From Persicitalea sp038235275 (GTDB lineage Bacteria > Bacteroidota > Bacteroidia > Cytophagales > Spirosomataceae): a stretch of 64,000 nt of DNA. This document shows positions 1 through 8,774 of this stretch, in pieces. The position numbers were made by a program, and so were the translations under genes. Position 1 is the stretch's first letter; each line of letters opens with the position of its first letter. Location of the stretch: the NCBI GenBank assembly GCA_038235275.1, contig JBBSUC010000001.1:1-64000 (forward strand). The letters run 5' to 3'. A model generated the notes under the pieces. It was given only the letters and a program-made list of their open reading frames with translations, was not told where the DNA came from and did not search any database.

Positions 1-3000
1 CCCACGCTCTGGACGCTGTTTTCAAAGCGCCAGAATGCACAATCTATTTTGGTGGTTTCTTTGTTGAGTCTGGCAGTAGGGTTGTTTTTTAAATTCGTCA
101 CACCTGCGTTGTTTGATTTTTCTCTGAGTCGGGCGGCAGAAATGTCGGTCGGTATTGGGTTACCGTTGCTGCTGCTTGCTTTTTTTGAGTGGATTATTTT
201 CAAGGAAAAACCTCAGGATGATCAATATACCAATTATCAACAATGGAACACGGCTCGCACCTCAACCATCACGCAATTACCCTCAGAGATTTCCGGAACG
301 GCAATCTCCCAAAATACTTTTGCCCTGCGGGCTATCGCCATTAGTTTCGCAATCACGGGCCTGAGCATCGCGGGGTTGGGAATTAACGGCGGAAAAGACG
401 TGGGATTGATTGTGGGAATCGGGTTGGTGATTGTGGGGTTAGGGGCTTGGGTGGGCTGGTCGACGCGGCGAATTAACATAAAAAAAGCAGGCTCCCTGTT
501 GCTGCTTTTCCTTACGGCAGCAGCGGCTCAGGCGCAAACAGTTTCCAACAACAATGCCGAAAACGCGCAAAACGCGGTCAGCGTTACGACGTTCGACAAC
601 GATTGGGATTTCCACACCGACCCGAACGATAAGGGCGAAACAGAAGACTGGTACAAAGCCGATTACACGCCTTTCCAGTGGAACAAGATGAACGTTCCCG
701 GCAACTGGGATTTGCGCAACGAGTACGCGCACTATGTGGGTAAGGCCTGGTACCACAAAAGATTCATCGCCCCTTCGGCCTGGAAAGACAAAGTAGTGAG
801 GATCGTTTTCGAGGCCGTGTACAACGACGCCAAAGTTTGGCTTAATGGTCAGCTTTTAGGAGAGAATAAAATCGGGTTTTTGCCTTTTGAGTTCGAGGTT
901 TCGCGGTACTTGGTTTACGATAAACCCAATGTCCTCGTCGTACGCGCCGACAACACGTTCCGGCGTGGGGCTTTATGGAATTGGGGTGGCATTCGGCGTC
1001 CGGTCACGCTGGAAGTGACTGGCCCATTGCGCTTCGTGCGGCAGCACATCACGGCAATTCCTGATTTAAATAAAGGTACGGCCACCGTTTCGACCCGAAT
1101 CTTTTACCAAAATCACGGCGACCGACCCGCTGAGGTGCTGGGTTCGCTTCAAGTTATGGCCCAGGGTAAAGCAATCGGCCCGCCGCTGAAATATCAATTC
1201 AGTGTTCCCGCCGGAAGTGTTGAATCCACGATCGTTTCCACAGTTTTACCCAAAAATCAGGTCCACCTGTGGCATTTCGACGACCCGTTTTTGTACGAAA
1301 CCAGCCTCGTGTCAAATAGGGAAAACGGGTCAAAGATGCGGGAGAAAACCGCCCGTTTCGGCATCCGCAAAATCGAGGTGGACAACACAAATTACCAACT
1401 CAAACTCAACGGCGAATCCGTGCGGCTCATGGGCTACAACCTCGTACCCGACGACCGCACCAACGGCAACACCTTTCCCGAATGGCGCTACAAGGAAGAC
1501 ATCGACCTCATGAAGCAGGCGGGTGCCAACCTCTGCCGCGTGAGCCACTTGCCTTTGCCGGAGGAAGTGCTGGATTACCTGGACGAGCGCGGCTTGATGA
1601 CCTTCGAGGAGGTTTCACTTTGGGGATACGATACGATGGCCGACACCAACGACCCGCTTCCCAAGGAATGGCTAAACCGGATGATTACCAAAGAATACAA
1701 CCACCCGGCCATCGTCGGCTGGTCGATTGGTAACGAGATTGGTCACAATCCGTCGGCCTTAAAGTACGTCGAAGGTGCCATCGCCGACGCCCATCGACGG
1801 GACAGCACCCGGCTAGCCATCACGGTGAGCCACACGGCCACTAATCCCGACGATATTATCCAGTTTTCGGATTTGGGAATGATCAACAAGTACGGCAAAA
1901 ACCTCGGCCCCGTCACCCGCCGACAGCACGAACTCTATCCGGGCAAAACGCTTTTCTACACCGAATTTGGCGACAGTCAGCTCAGCGAAAGCCGAGATGC
2001 CGATTTCGACGCCCGCGCGTTGTTGGATTCGATTCGCTACTACCCCTACTTGGTGGGTGGCTCGCTCTGGACCTTCAACGACTATCGCTCGGCGTTTTTC
2101 GGCACTAAGGAATTGAGCGAAAATCGGCCTTGGGGCGTAGTGGACGTCTATCGGCAAAAAAAACGCGCCTTTTATTCTATGCGGAAGGAGTTTGCTCCCA
2201 TCAGAAAACTCGCCGTCGAAAATTTGACAAACAAGTCGGCGAGCGTTGTCATCACGCCGCGAGTCAAACTGGATTTACCCGCTTTTGTCATGCGGGAGTA
2301 TCATTTGGTATGGCAAATTATTGGGGTAAAGGGTCAAACGCGGGAAGCGGGATTTAAGAAAATTTCCACCATAAATCCCGGCGACCCCGATTTATCCTTT
2401 CCCCTCGATTGGCAAACGAATTCCGACGCTGCTGCGCTCAAAATTGAAATTGTCTCTCCTATGAACTACGCAGTGTACGATACTACGCTCTTTTTTCAAA
2501 AACCTGCGACCCCCGTTTTGAAAGATGTCCTCACTTTCCGAACCGTGATAAATTCTGCTCCTGCTAATTCGGGTGCCATACGGGTGTATTTTGATAAAAT
2601 CCCCTCGGCGACCGAATACAAATTAAAGTACGGAATGGAAGGTTTGGACAAAGAATCTACCGCGACGATTGGTGATTATCTAGAGATAGGTGGCTTAAAG
2701 ATTGGGGAGAATTATCAAATCGCTTTGGCGGCCCTCAACCCGCAGGGAGAAACTTTATCGGAATCTAAAACGGTAAAAATCATCAGCCAACTCGCCCCGC
2801 CCGTCATTCAATACGACGAACCCAAAGACAGCGGCTTCTCGGTAGGCTACGCCACGCTGAACGACGACTACTTTTACCGAATTCAAATCACCGAAAAAGC
2901 GGGCGACTACACCGACGCCAAAACCGTGCAAACGACCAATCCCGGCACGTTGCACGTCACCGGATTGCAGAACGGCAAGCCGTATTTCTACCGCTTACAA

Positions 3001-3294
3001 AGTATGCGCGACAATTACGTTCTCGGCGAATGGTCGCCTGAGCGCCGCATCACGCCCGACGGCGGACAGCCGCTGCCGCCTACCAAGGTTGCAGCTACAG
3101 TTAAACAGGCTGATGAACTGTTGGTTATTTATAAACCCGTGAAGAAAGCCACAGGCTACACTTTTGAGTACCGTAAACTCAGCAAAAAGCCGCTGGAATG
3201 GGAGACCATCGAAGTACCCTCGGCACGGACTGAACATTTATTTATTAAAAATCTCGACCCGAAAGCGGAGTACGAGGTGAGAGTTAAGAATTAG
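1..3294 (+). CDS. Sodium/solute symporter C-terminus fused to GH2 glycoside hydrolase (5' partial)
   Basis: The frame is open at the window edge; the first in-window start is a TTG at 49, so the gene almost certainly begins upstream. Numbering from 49, residues 1-140 are hydrophobic helices resembling the last segments of Bacteroidota SSS-family sodium/solute symporters. Residues 144-163 then read as a classic signal peptide (IKKAGSLLLLFLTAAAAQAQ). After that come a GH2 sugar-binding jelly roll (about 180-330), an Ig-like domain and a TIM barrel. The acid/base Glu563 lies in SIGNEIG and the nucleophile Glu639 in YTEFG. Fibronectin type III-like repeats fill about 825-1081. GH2 enzymes are beta-galactosidases, glucuronidases or mannosidases; the substrate is not readable here. 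The symporter part suggests coupled sugar uptake, but a merged pair of formerly separate genes is equally likely. The next gene starts 12 nt downstream. Confidence 0.8.
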   Translation, partial: PTLWTLFSKRQNAQSILVVSLLSLAVGLFFKFVTPALFDFSLSRAAEMSVGIGLPLLLLAFFEWIIFKEKPQDDQYTNYQQWNTARTSTITQLPSEISGTAISQNTFALRAIAISFAITGLSIAGLGINGGKDVGLIVGIGLVIVGLGAWVGWSTRRINIKKAGSLLLLFLTAAAAQAQTVSNNNAENAQNAVSVTTFDNDWDFHTDPNDKGETEDWYKADYTPFQWNKMNVPGNWDLRNEYAHYVGKAWYHKRFIAPSAWKDKVVRIVFEAVYNDAKVWLNGQLLGENKIGFLPFEFEVSRYLVYDKPNVLVVRADNTFRRGALWNWGGIRRPVTLEVTGPLRFVRQHITAIPDLNKGTATVSTRIFYQNHGDRPAEVLGSLQVMAQGKAIGPPLKYQFSVPAGSVESTIVSTVLPKNQVHLWHFDDPFLYETSLVSNRENGSKMREKTARFGIRKIEVDNTNYQLKLNGESVRLMGYNLVPDDRTNGNTFPEWRYKEDIDLMKQAGANLCRVSHLPLPEEVLDYLDERGLMTFEEVSLWGYDTMADTNDPLPKEWLNRMITKEYNHPAIVGWSIGNEIGHNPSALKYVEGAIADAHRRDSTRLAITVSHTATNPDDIIQFSDLGMINKYGKNLGPVTRRQHELYPGKTLFYTEFGDSQLSESRDADFDARALLDSIRYYPYLVGGSLWTFNDYRSAFFGTKELSENRPWGVVDVYRQKKRAFYSMRKEFAPIRKLAVENLTNKSASVVITPRVKLDLPAFVMREYHLVWQIIGVKGQTREAGFKKISTINPGDPDLSFPLDWQTNSDAAALKIEIVSPMNYAVYDTTLFFQKPATPVLKDVLTFRTVINSAPANSGAIRVYFDKIPSATEYKLKYGMEGLDKESTATIGDYLEIGGLKIGENYQIALAALNPQGETLSESKTVKIISQLAPPVIQYDEPKDSGFSVGYATLNDDYFYRIQITEKAGDYTDAKTVQTTNPGTLHVTGLQNGKPYFYRLQSMRDNYVLGEWSPERRITPDGGQPLPPTKVAATVKQADELLVIYKPVKKATGYTFEYRKLSKKPLEWETIEVPSARTEHLFIKNLDPKAEYEVRVKN

Positions 3295-3306
3295 TCAAGC
3301 GAAATT

Positions 3307-5589
3307 ATGATAACGGCCAAACCCACCACAAAAAGAAATCCTAAAAAAACTGAACTCGCCGCCGACCTTATCATCGTGGGCGGCGGCTTGGCGGGCGTGT
3401 GCTGCGCCATCACCGCCGCCCGCGCGGGCATTGAAGTCATTCTTGTCCAGGACCGTCCGCTGCTGGGCGGCAACGCCTCCTCCGAAGTGCGGCTGTGGGT
3501 GTTGGGCGCGACTTCGCACATGGGCAATAATAATCGCTGGGCGCGGGAAGGCGGCGTAATCGACGAGTTGCTGGTCGAGAATATGTACCGCAATCCCGAA
3601 GGGAATGCCCTGATTTTCGACACGATTACGCTGGAAAAAGTCGTGAGCGAACCCAATATTACGTTGCTGCTCAACACGGCGGTGTATGAATTGGAAAAAG
3701 ACGCCGACGACGCCGACAAAATCACCAAAGTCATTGCCTTTTGCTCTCAGAATTCAACGCAATACGAGCTTTCTGCCCCACTTTTTTGCGACGCCTCGGG
3801 CGATGGCATTGTGGGTTTTCTATCGGGAGCCGCCTTTCGGATGGGTGCGGAATCGAGCGGGGAGTTTGGCGAGAAATTCGCCCCCACAGCGGAGTATGGT
3901 GAGTTGCTGGGGCATTCGATGTATTTTTATTCTAAGGATATCGGCAAGCCGGTGAAGTACGTCGCGCCGAGTTTTGCGCTCGACGTCTCGGACAAGGTAC
4001 CCCGATTCCGTAGCTTTAACACCCAGGATTTCGGCTGCCGCTTGTGGTGGCTCGAATACGGCGGACGGCTGGATACTGTTCACGAAACCGAAAACATCAA
4101 GTGGGAACTTTGGAAGGTGATTTACGGAGTGTGGGACTACATCAAGAACTCCGGCAACTTTCCCGAGGCCGAAAATCTGACCCTCGAATGGGTCGGCACC
4201 ATTCCCGGCAAGCGCGAAAGCCGCCGTTTCGAGGGCGATTACATGCTCATTCAGCAGGACATCGTGAAGCAACGCCCGCACTACGACGACGTGGCCTTTG
4301 GCGGCTGGAGCATCGATCTGCATCCCGCCGACGGCGTGTTCAGCGAAAAGCCCGGCTGCAACCAATGGCACAGCAAAGGGATTTACGGCATTCCCTACCG
4401 CAGTTTTTATTCCCGAAACGTCAAGAATCTCTTTGTCGCCGGGCGCATCATTTCGGCCTCGCACGTGGCTTTTGGCTCCTCGCGGGTGATGGCTACCAGC
4501 GCGCACGGCGGTCAGGCGGTGGGCATGGCGGCAAAAATCTGCGCTGAGAACGGCTGGATACCCGCCGATCTCGCCAAAAAGGAAAACGTAAAAGTCCTGC
4601 AAAGAGAACTGTTAAAAACGGGGCAGCACATTCCAAATCTGAGACTGAAAGATGAAGCGGATTCGGTACAAAAAGCCAATATCACAGCATCCAGTACTTT
4701 GATTGTAAGGGAATTGCCCGAAGAAGCCGAGGCCAGGCCAATGGAATTCGCCACCGCCCAAATGATTCCGGTTGCGAGAGGGAAAATGCCAAAAGTAACG
4801 ATCCATCCTTACGCTTTGGAAAATACTGACTTGGAAATAGAATTACGGATGTGTAGCCGTTTGGACAGCCACTCGCCCGACGTGATTTTGGAGAAAAAAA
4901 AGCTCTCCTTGCAAAAAGGCAGAAACTGCGTTCAACTGGATTTTAACTCAAATTTTGAGGAACCTGCCTACGCTTTTCTGGTGATTCAAAAAAACGATAG
5001 AGTCACTCTGAAATTCTCGCCGCAACGCATCACGGGCTGGGTTTCGGTCTTCAACGCCACCAACCCCGCCGTGTCGAACTACGGCAAACAGGAACCCACG
5101 GAAGACATCGGCGTGGACACTTTCGAGTTTTGGACGCCGCAGCGGCGTCCAAAGGGCAAAAACCTGGCTTTTAAGGTGGAGGGAGGTATTGACTGCTACG
5201 CCGCCGATAACGTCCGCAATGGGCTACAGCGTCCGACGCACCAACCCAACGCCTGGGTAGCCGACTTCGCCGATCCCAGCCCGACGCTCATTCTGACGTG
5301 GCCGGAGCAACAGCGAATCAATAGGATAGAGCTTTTCTTCGACACCGATTTCGATCACCCCGCTGAGAACGTTCTCATCCAACACCCAGAAAACGTGATG
5401 CCTTTTTGCGTTCAGAAATATCAGCTACTGAATGAAAAAGACGAAGTAGTTTTTGAGAAAACAGGCAACCACCAGACCAGAAATGTGATTGTGTTCGATT
5501 CATCCATCCAAACTTCCAGCTTAAAAATCAGACTGGCGCATCCGTCCTCGGATTCTCCGGCGGCCTTATTTGAAGTAAGGTGTTATTGA
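3307..5589 (+). CDS. FAD-dependent oxidoreductase (FAD_oxidored family)
   Basis: A 760-residue protein. Near the N-terminus it has a Rossmann dinucleotide motif (VGGGLAGVCCAITAARAG), followed by LLGGNASSEVR and a second FAD-contacting stretch near residue 380 (FVAGRIISASHVAFGSSR). This matches the FAD_oxidored family common in Bacteroidota polysaccharide and sugar-acid loci. About 250 C-terminal residues form a beta-rich segment, probably a carbohydrate-binding-like or discoidin-like accessory domain. No clear signal peptide is seen, so a cytoplasmic location is likely, although family members elsewhere are sometimes exported. It follows the GH2 gene by 12 nt and is probably co-transcribed with it, suggesting action on a sugar or polyol released by the glycosidase (inference). 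Its 3' end overlaps gpsA by 7 nt, tail to tail. Confidence 0.85.
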   Translation: MITAKPTTKRNPKKTELAADLIIVGGGLAGVCCAITAARAGIEVILVQDRPLLGGNASSEVRLWVLGATSHMGNNNRWAREGGVIDELLVENMYRNPEGNALIFDTITLEKVVSEPNITLLLNTAVYELEKDADDADKITKVIAFCSQNSTQYELSAPLFCDASGDGIVGFLSGAAFRMGAESSGEFGEKFAPTAEYGELLGHSMYFYSKDIGKPVKYVAPSFALDVSDKVPRFRSFNTQDFGCRLWWLEYGGRLDTVHETENIKWELWKVIYGVWDYIKNSGNFPEAENLTLEWVGTIPGKRESRRFEGDYMLIQQDIVKQRPHYDDVAFGGWSIDLHPADGVFSEKPGCNQWHSKGIYGIPYRSFYSRNVKNLFVAGRIISASHVAFGSSRVMATSAHGGQAVGMAAKICAENGWIPADLAKKENVKVLQRELLKTGQHIPNLRLKDEADSVQKANITASSTLIVRELPEEAEARPMEFATAQMIPVARGKMPKVTIHPYALENTDLEIELRMCSRLDSHSPDVILEKKKLSLQKGRNCVQLDFNSNFEEPAYAFLVIQKNDRVTLKFSPQRITGWVSVFNATNPAVSNYGKQEPTEDIGVDTFEFWTPQRRPKGKNLAFKVEGGIDCYAADNVRNGLQRPTHQPNAWVADFADPSPTLILTWPEQQRINRIELFFDTDFDHPAENVLIQHPENVMPFCVQKYQLLNEKDEVVFEKTGNHQTRNVIVFDSSIQTSSLKIRLAHPSSDSPAALFEVRCY

Positions 5590-6590
5590 AGTTTTGCCTT
5601 CAACTCATTCATCACCAAACCAGGCGCGACACCTTTGTACAAAATCCGATAGACCGCGTCGGTAATCGGCATAGCGACGCCGTATTTTTCGTTCATGGCG
5701 TGAATACTTTTGGTGGCGTAGTAGCCCTCGGCGATCATCTTCATTTCCACCTGCGCGGCCGTTACGCTGTACCCGCGCCCAATCATGTTGCCAAACAGGC
5801 GGTTGCGGCTGAACTGCGAGTAAGCCGTCACCAGCAAATCACCCAGATAGGCCGAGGCGCTCATCTCGCGCGCGCGCGGGTCCACGGCGGTCACAAAGCG
5901 CCGGATCTCCTGCATGGCGTTGGAGACCATCACCGCCTGAAAGTTATCGCCGTAGCCTAAGCCGTAAGTAATGCCACAGGCCAGGGCCACAATATTTTTC
6001 ATCACAGCGGCGTACTCCACGCCGTAAAGGTCAGCCAGCGGGTGGGCGGTCACGTAACGGCAGGTTATAACTTTTGCAAAATCGGTGGCGCAGTCAGGAT
6101 TGGTGGAGGCGATAGTGAGGTACGACTGTTTCTCCAGCGCCACTTCTTCGGCGTGGCAGGGTCCGGCAATGACGCAAATATCATCAAGGGAAATTCCGAA
6201 CTTTTCCACCATCCAATCGGTAACGAGTTGGTTGGCGTCGGGGATCATGCCTTTGATGGCCGACACTACACGCTTGCCCGAAAAGTCAGCGGGTTTCATC
6301 GCTCGCAGAGGTTCCTGTACGAAGGCCGCCGGTACGGCCAGCACGATGTAGTCAGCATCCCGGATGGCGTCTTTTATTTTTCCGCACACTTTTACTCTTT
6401 TTGGGGAATGAAATACATCACTTAAGTAACGGGGGTTGTGATGATAGGCGCGGATATGGTCGATGTCAGCCTGGCTACGCAGCCACCAGCGCAGCTGATT
6501 GTCTGATTGCTCGCTCAGGATTTTGACGAGGGCGGTAGCCCAGCTACCGCCGCCAATGACCGCTATTTTATGCAAAGAAGATTTTGTCAT
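5583..6590 (-). CDS. gpsA: NAD(P)-dependent glycerol-3-phosphate dehydrogenase
   Basis: A 335-residue protein of typical GpsA length. It interconverts dihydroxyacetone phosphate and sn-glycerol 3-phosphate, supplying the backbone for phospholipids in the cytosol. Seen in the sequence: an N-terminal GxGxxxxA-type nucleotide site (AVIGGGSWATALVKIL), VVSAIKGM, the PCHAEEVA loop, and the catalytic-lysine region YAAVMKNIVALACG followed by GYGDN. The start Met precedes TKSSLHKIAVIGGG at the expected distance. It is read divergently from the DUF2853 gene, with 140 nt between the starts, and is a stand-alone gene with no partner. Confidence 0.96.
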   Translation of the reverse strand: MTKSSLHKIAVIGGGSWATALVKILSEQSDNQLRWWLRSQADIDHIRAYHHNPRYLSDVFHSPKRVKVCGKIKDAIRDADYIVLAVPAAFVQEPLRAMKPADFSGKRVVSAIKGMIPDANQLVTDWMVEKFGISLDDICVIAGPCHAEEVALEKQSYLTIASTNPDCATDFAKVITCRYVTAHPLADLYGVEYAAVMKNIVALACGITYGLGYGDNFQAVMVSNAMQEIRRFVTAVDPRAREMSASAYLGDLLVTAYSQFSRNRLFGNMIGRGYSVTAAQVEMKMIAEGYYATKSIHAMNEKYGVAMPITDAVYRILYKGVAPGLVMNELKAKLQ

Positions 6591-6730
6591 GGATAAATTT
6601 TTTCCGTTTGATAACTTATCGGGTGGCTTTTGGGAGAAATGGGCGTCTAAGCTTTGAAAATCACGAAATATTCATTTCATTGGTAGATTAGTTCAATCGC
6701 TTTTTTTAAATCCTAAACAAAAACCCGTTT

Positions 6731-7069
6731 ATGAGCAAGTTTGACGACCTGATGGCTACCTACATGGAGGAGGCCGGAAAAATCGGCGTTTCGGTGGATG
6801 CCGACCTGCTGACAAGAGTAACGAAAGGCCTGGGCCCTTCTATTTACAACGCCGACTCGGCCAAAGTTTCCTGCGGCGACCAGGCCGAACTCAACCGCGT
6901 CAAGGCCAATTTTCTGATCAAGAAAATGGGTATGGCCGACTCCGCCGACCTGGATGCCGCCATCCAAAAGGTGTGCGAAACTTTTGGCAGTTCTAACCGC
7001 AACAAGTACCGCGCCTTATTCTACTACATGCTCGTAAAAAATCTGGGAAAAGAATCCCAATACGCCTGA
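6731..7069 (+). CDS. DUF2853 family protein
   Basis: A 112-residue acidic, all-alpha-looking cytosolic protein with no signal peptide or membrane segment. It matches the DUF2853 family (MSKFDDLMATYMEEAG at the start, NKYRALFYYMLVKNL near the end), small proteins of unknown function found in Bacteroidota and Proteobacteria. It is monocistronic: the divergent gpsA lies upstream, and a strong bidirectional terminator follows about 60 nt downstream. No function is claimed. Confidence 0.85.
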   Translation: MSKFDDLMATYMEEAGKIGVSVDADLLTRVTKGLGPSIYNADSAKVSCGDQAELNRVKANFLIKKMGMADSADLDAAIQKVCETFGSSNRNKYRALFYYMLVKNLGKESQYA

Positions 7070-7126
7070 CGCCCTTTATCTCCTAAATTTGGGATAAAAA
7101 AAACGAATGAGATACAGGCAAATAAA

Positions 7127-7155
7127 AAATCCTTGCGGTAGCACCGCAAGGATTT
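7127..7155. terminator. Bidirectional rho-independent terminator
   Basis: A perfect 13-bp inverted repeat (aaatccttgcggt / accgcaaggattt) encloses a 3-nt AGC loop. A T-run follows on the + strand, and an A-run precedes it, which becomes a T-run on the - strand. It lies between two convergent genes (DUF2853 and the HlyD-type adaptor), so it can end both transcripts. Confidence 0.9.
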
Positions 7156-7204
7156 CCATTTTTTTAACCTAAACTAAATCGAATAAATACTCTTCAAGAA
7201 CGCA

Positions 7205-8620
7205 TCAATTAGTCTTTTCTTTTGAATCTGGCCCACCTTTTTTATCCTCGGCGCTCTTTTTGGCAATCTTGTCGCCACTTTTGAGTTGTTTGGACACTAC
7301 GATAAATGGCCCGGATACAATTTTCTCCCCCGGTTTCAAACCCGACAGGATTTCGATATTCTCGAAGTCGCTGATACCCGTTTTCACTTCCCGGACTTTG
7401 GCCACGCCCGCGCTGTCGACGAACACAACTTCTTTAATCGGCTCTACCTCAGTCAGGGGTTTGTCCTTCTCTTCCTGGTCTTTTTTATTGTTCGGGTCGT
7501 TAGGCTTGGCGGATCCCTTATCTGCCTTGTTGTCGCGGGTAGTTACGGCGGCAATGGGGACGGACAGCACATTGGATTTACGGTCGGTGATGATGTCCAC
7601 CGAGGCGGTCATGCCCGGCTTAAAGGGATAGGAGCGCTTGCCACGTTTGGCCATCAGGTCCTCAAACGACTCGTTCAGTATCTTCACTTTCACCTCGAAT
7701 TCCGTCACGGCATCCGCCGATACGGAGGCTGCGCCCGCCCCGGTAAGACCGCTGGCGGTATTGGCAATCTCGGTCACCACGCCCCGGAACTTGCGGCCCG
7801 TGCCACTGTAAGCGTCTACGTCGATGTCGGCGGTGTCGCCTACCGTCACGCGCACGATGTCGTTTTCGTTGACGTTCACCTGCACCTCCATGTTATTGAG
7901 GTTGGCGATGCGCATCAGTTCGGTACCCGCCATTTGGCTGGTACCCACCACGCGCTCACCGACTTCCACGTTCAGCAGCGAAATAATACCGCTCACGGGG
8001 GCGAAGATGGTGGTTTTGCGCAGGTTTTCCGCCGCGTCGCGTAAGCCGGCCTCGGAACTTTTCACATTGAACTGCGCGGCCTGAATATTAGACTTGGCGG
8101 CTTCGATGTCCTGTTGGGCTACTTGATAGTTGGCGCGAATTTGCTCGAAGTCAGCCGCTGAAATCACCTTGTCCTGAAAGAGCTTTTGGTTGCGGTCGAA
8201 GTCAGCCTTGGCCCGGATGGCCCGTGCCTCGGCCTGCGCCAGGGCGGCGCGGGTCTGCTCAGTGTTGGCTTTGCTGGAATTGACCGTGGCCTGCGCCCGC
8301 GCAAACAGCGACTCGTAGTTGTCGGGCCGGATTTTGAGCAGAAGCTGTCCTTGTTTCACCGAATCGCCCTCTTCCACGTAAAGCGCGGTTATCTCGCCCG
8401 ACACATCGGGGCTGAGTTTTACTTCTACCTCGGGCTGCACCCGTCCCGACGCGCTCACGCGTTCGACGATGTCGGTAGTTTTTGCTTCGGCGAATTCAAC
8501 CTCGGTAGGTTTTTCCTGGCCGATCCAGCCCGCTGCCTTCGCGACAAACAGTCCACCCACCAGCAACACCACGATGCCGCCTAATATCCACCAGGTACGA
8601 TTTGTTGATTTTTTAGCCAT
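7205..8620 (-). CDS. HlyD/MacA-like efflux periplasmic adaptor
   Basis: A 471-residue membrane fusion protein. An N-terminal anchor helix (about 10-29) is followed by a lipoyl/barrel-sandwich half, a long alpha-helical coiled-coil hairpin (about 105-205), the second lipoyl half, and a beta-barrel and membrane-proximal domain. A charged low-complexity insert (KADKGSAKPNDPNNKKDQEE) sits near 370-395, and a KKSAEDKKG-type tail follows. It bridges an inner-membrane pump to an outer-membrane channel in the periplasm. It lies downstream of the TolC-like gene on the same strand, separated by 154 nt that contain a repeat element. No MacB or other pump gene adjoins, so the inner-membrane partner is unknown. 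Confidence 0.88.
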   Translation of the reverse strand: MAKKSTNRTWWILGGIVVLLVGGLFVAKAAGWIGQEKPTEVEFAEAKTTDIVERVSASGRVQPEVEVKLSPDVSGEITALYVEEGDSVKQGQLLLKIRPDNYESLFARAQATVNSSKANTEQTRAALAQAEARAIRAKADFDRNQKLFQDKVISAADFEQIRANYQVAQQDIEAAKSNIQAAQFNVKSSEAGLRDAAENLRKTTIFAPVSGIISLLNVEVGERVVGTSQMAGTELMRIANLNNMEVQVNVNENDIVRVTVGDTADIDVDAYSGTGRKFRGVVTEIANTASGLTGAGAASVSADAVTEFEVKVKILNESFEDLMAKRGKRSYPFKPGMTASVDIITDRKSNVLSVPIAAVTTRDNKADKGSAKPNDPNNKKDQEEKDKPLTEVEPIKEVVFVDSAGVAKVREVKTGISDFENIEILSGLKPGEKIVSGPFIVVSKQLKSGDKIAKKSAEDKKGGPDSKEKTN

Positions 8621-8660
8621 GTTGTTACTTTCTAGGGTTATTTATAACGTTTCTCGTTTT

Positions 8661-8766
8661 GGTTAAACGGTTAAAGCGGGGCGCCCCGAGGCGTTAAAAG
8701 GTTAAAGGGGGGGTAGACATGAAAGCGTAGAACACCGTTTGACCTTTTAACCCTTGACCGTTCAAT
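8661..8766. repeat. Intergenic inverted-repeat element, copy A
   Basis: AT-rich arms of the form GGTTAAACGGTTAAAG and GTTAAAAGGTTAAAGG are partly complemented near 8740-8766 by TTGACCTTTTAACCC-like sequence. The self-complementary 12-mer CGGGGCGCCCCG lies at 8677-8688. The same combination recurs at 37096-37213 in another efflux operon, and the 12-mer alone recurs at 61018-61029. It looks like a small dispersed palindromic repeat rather than a gene-specific regulator. Confidence 0.55.
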
Positions 8767-8774
8767 CCGAAAGC

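Noticed and set aside
3820..4602. 260-codon frame antisense to the FAD oxidoreductase
   Set aside because: Shadow of a strongly coding opposite strand; no start context or motif.
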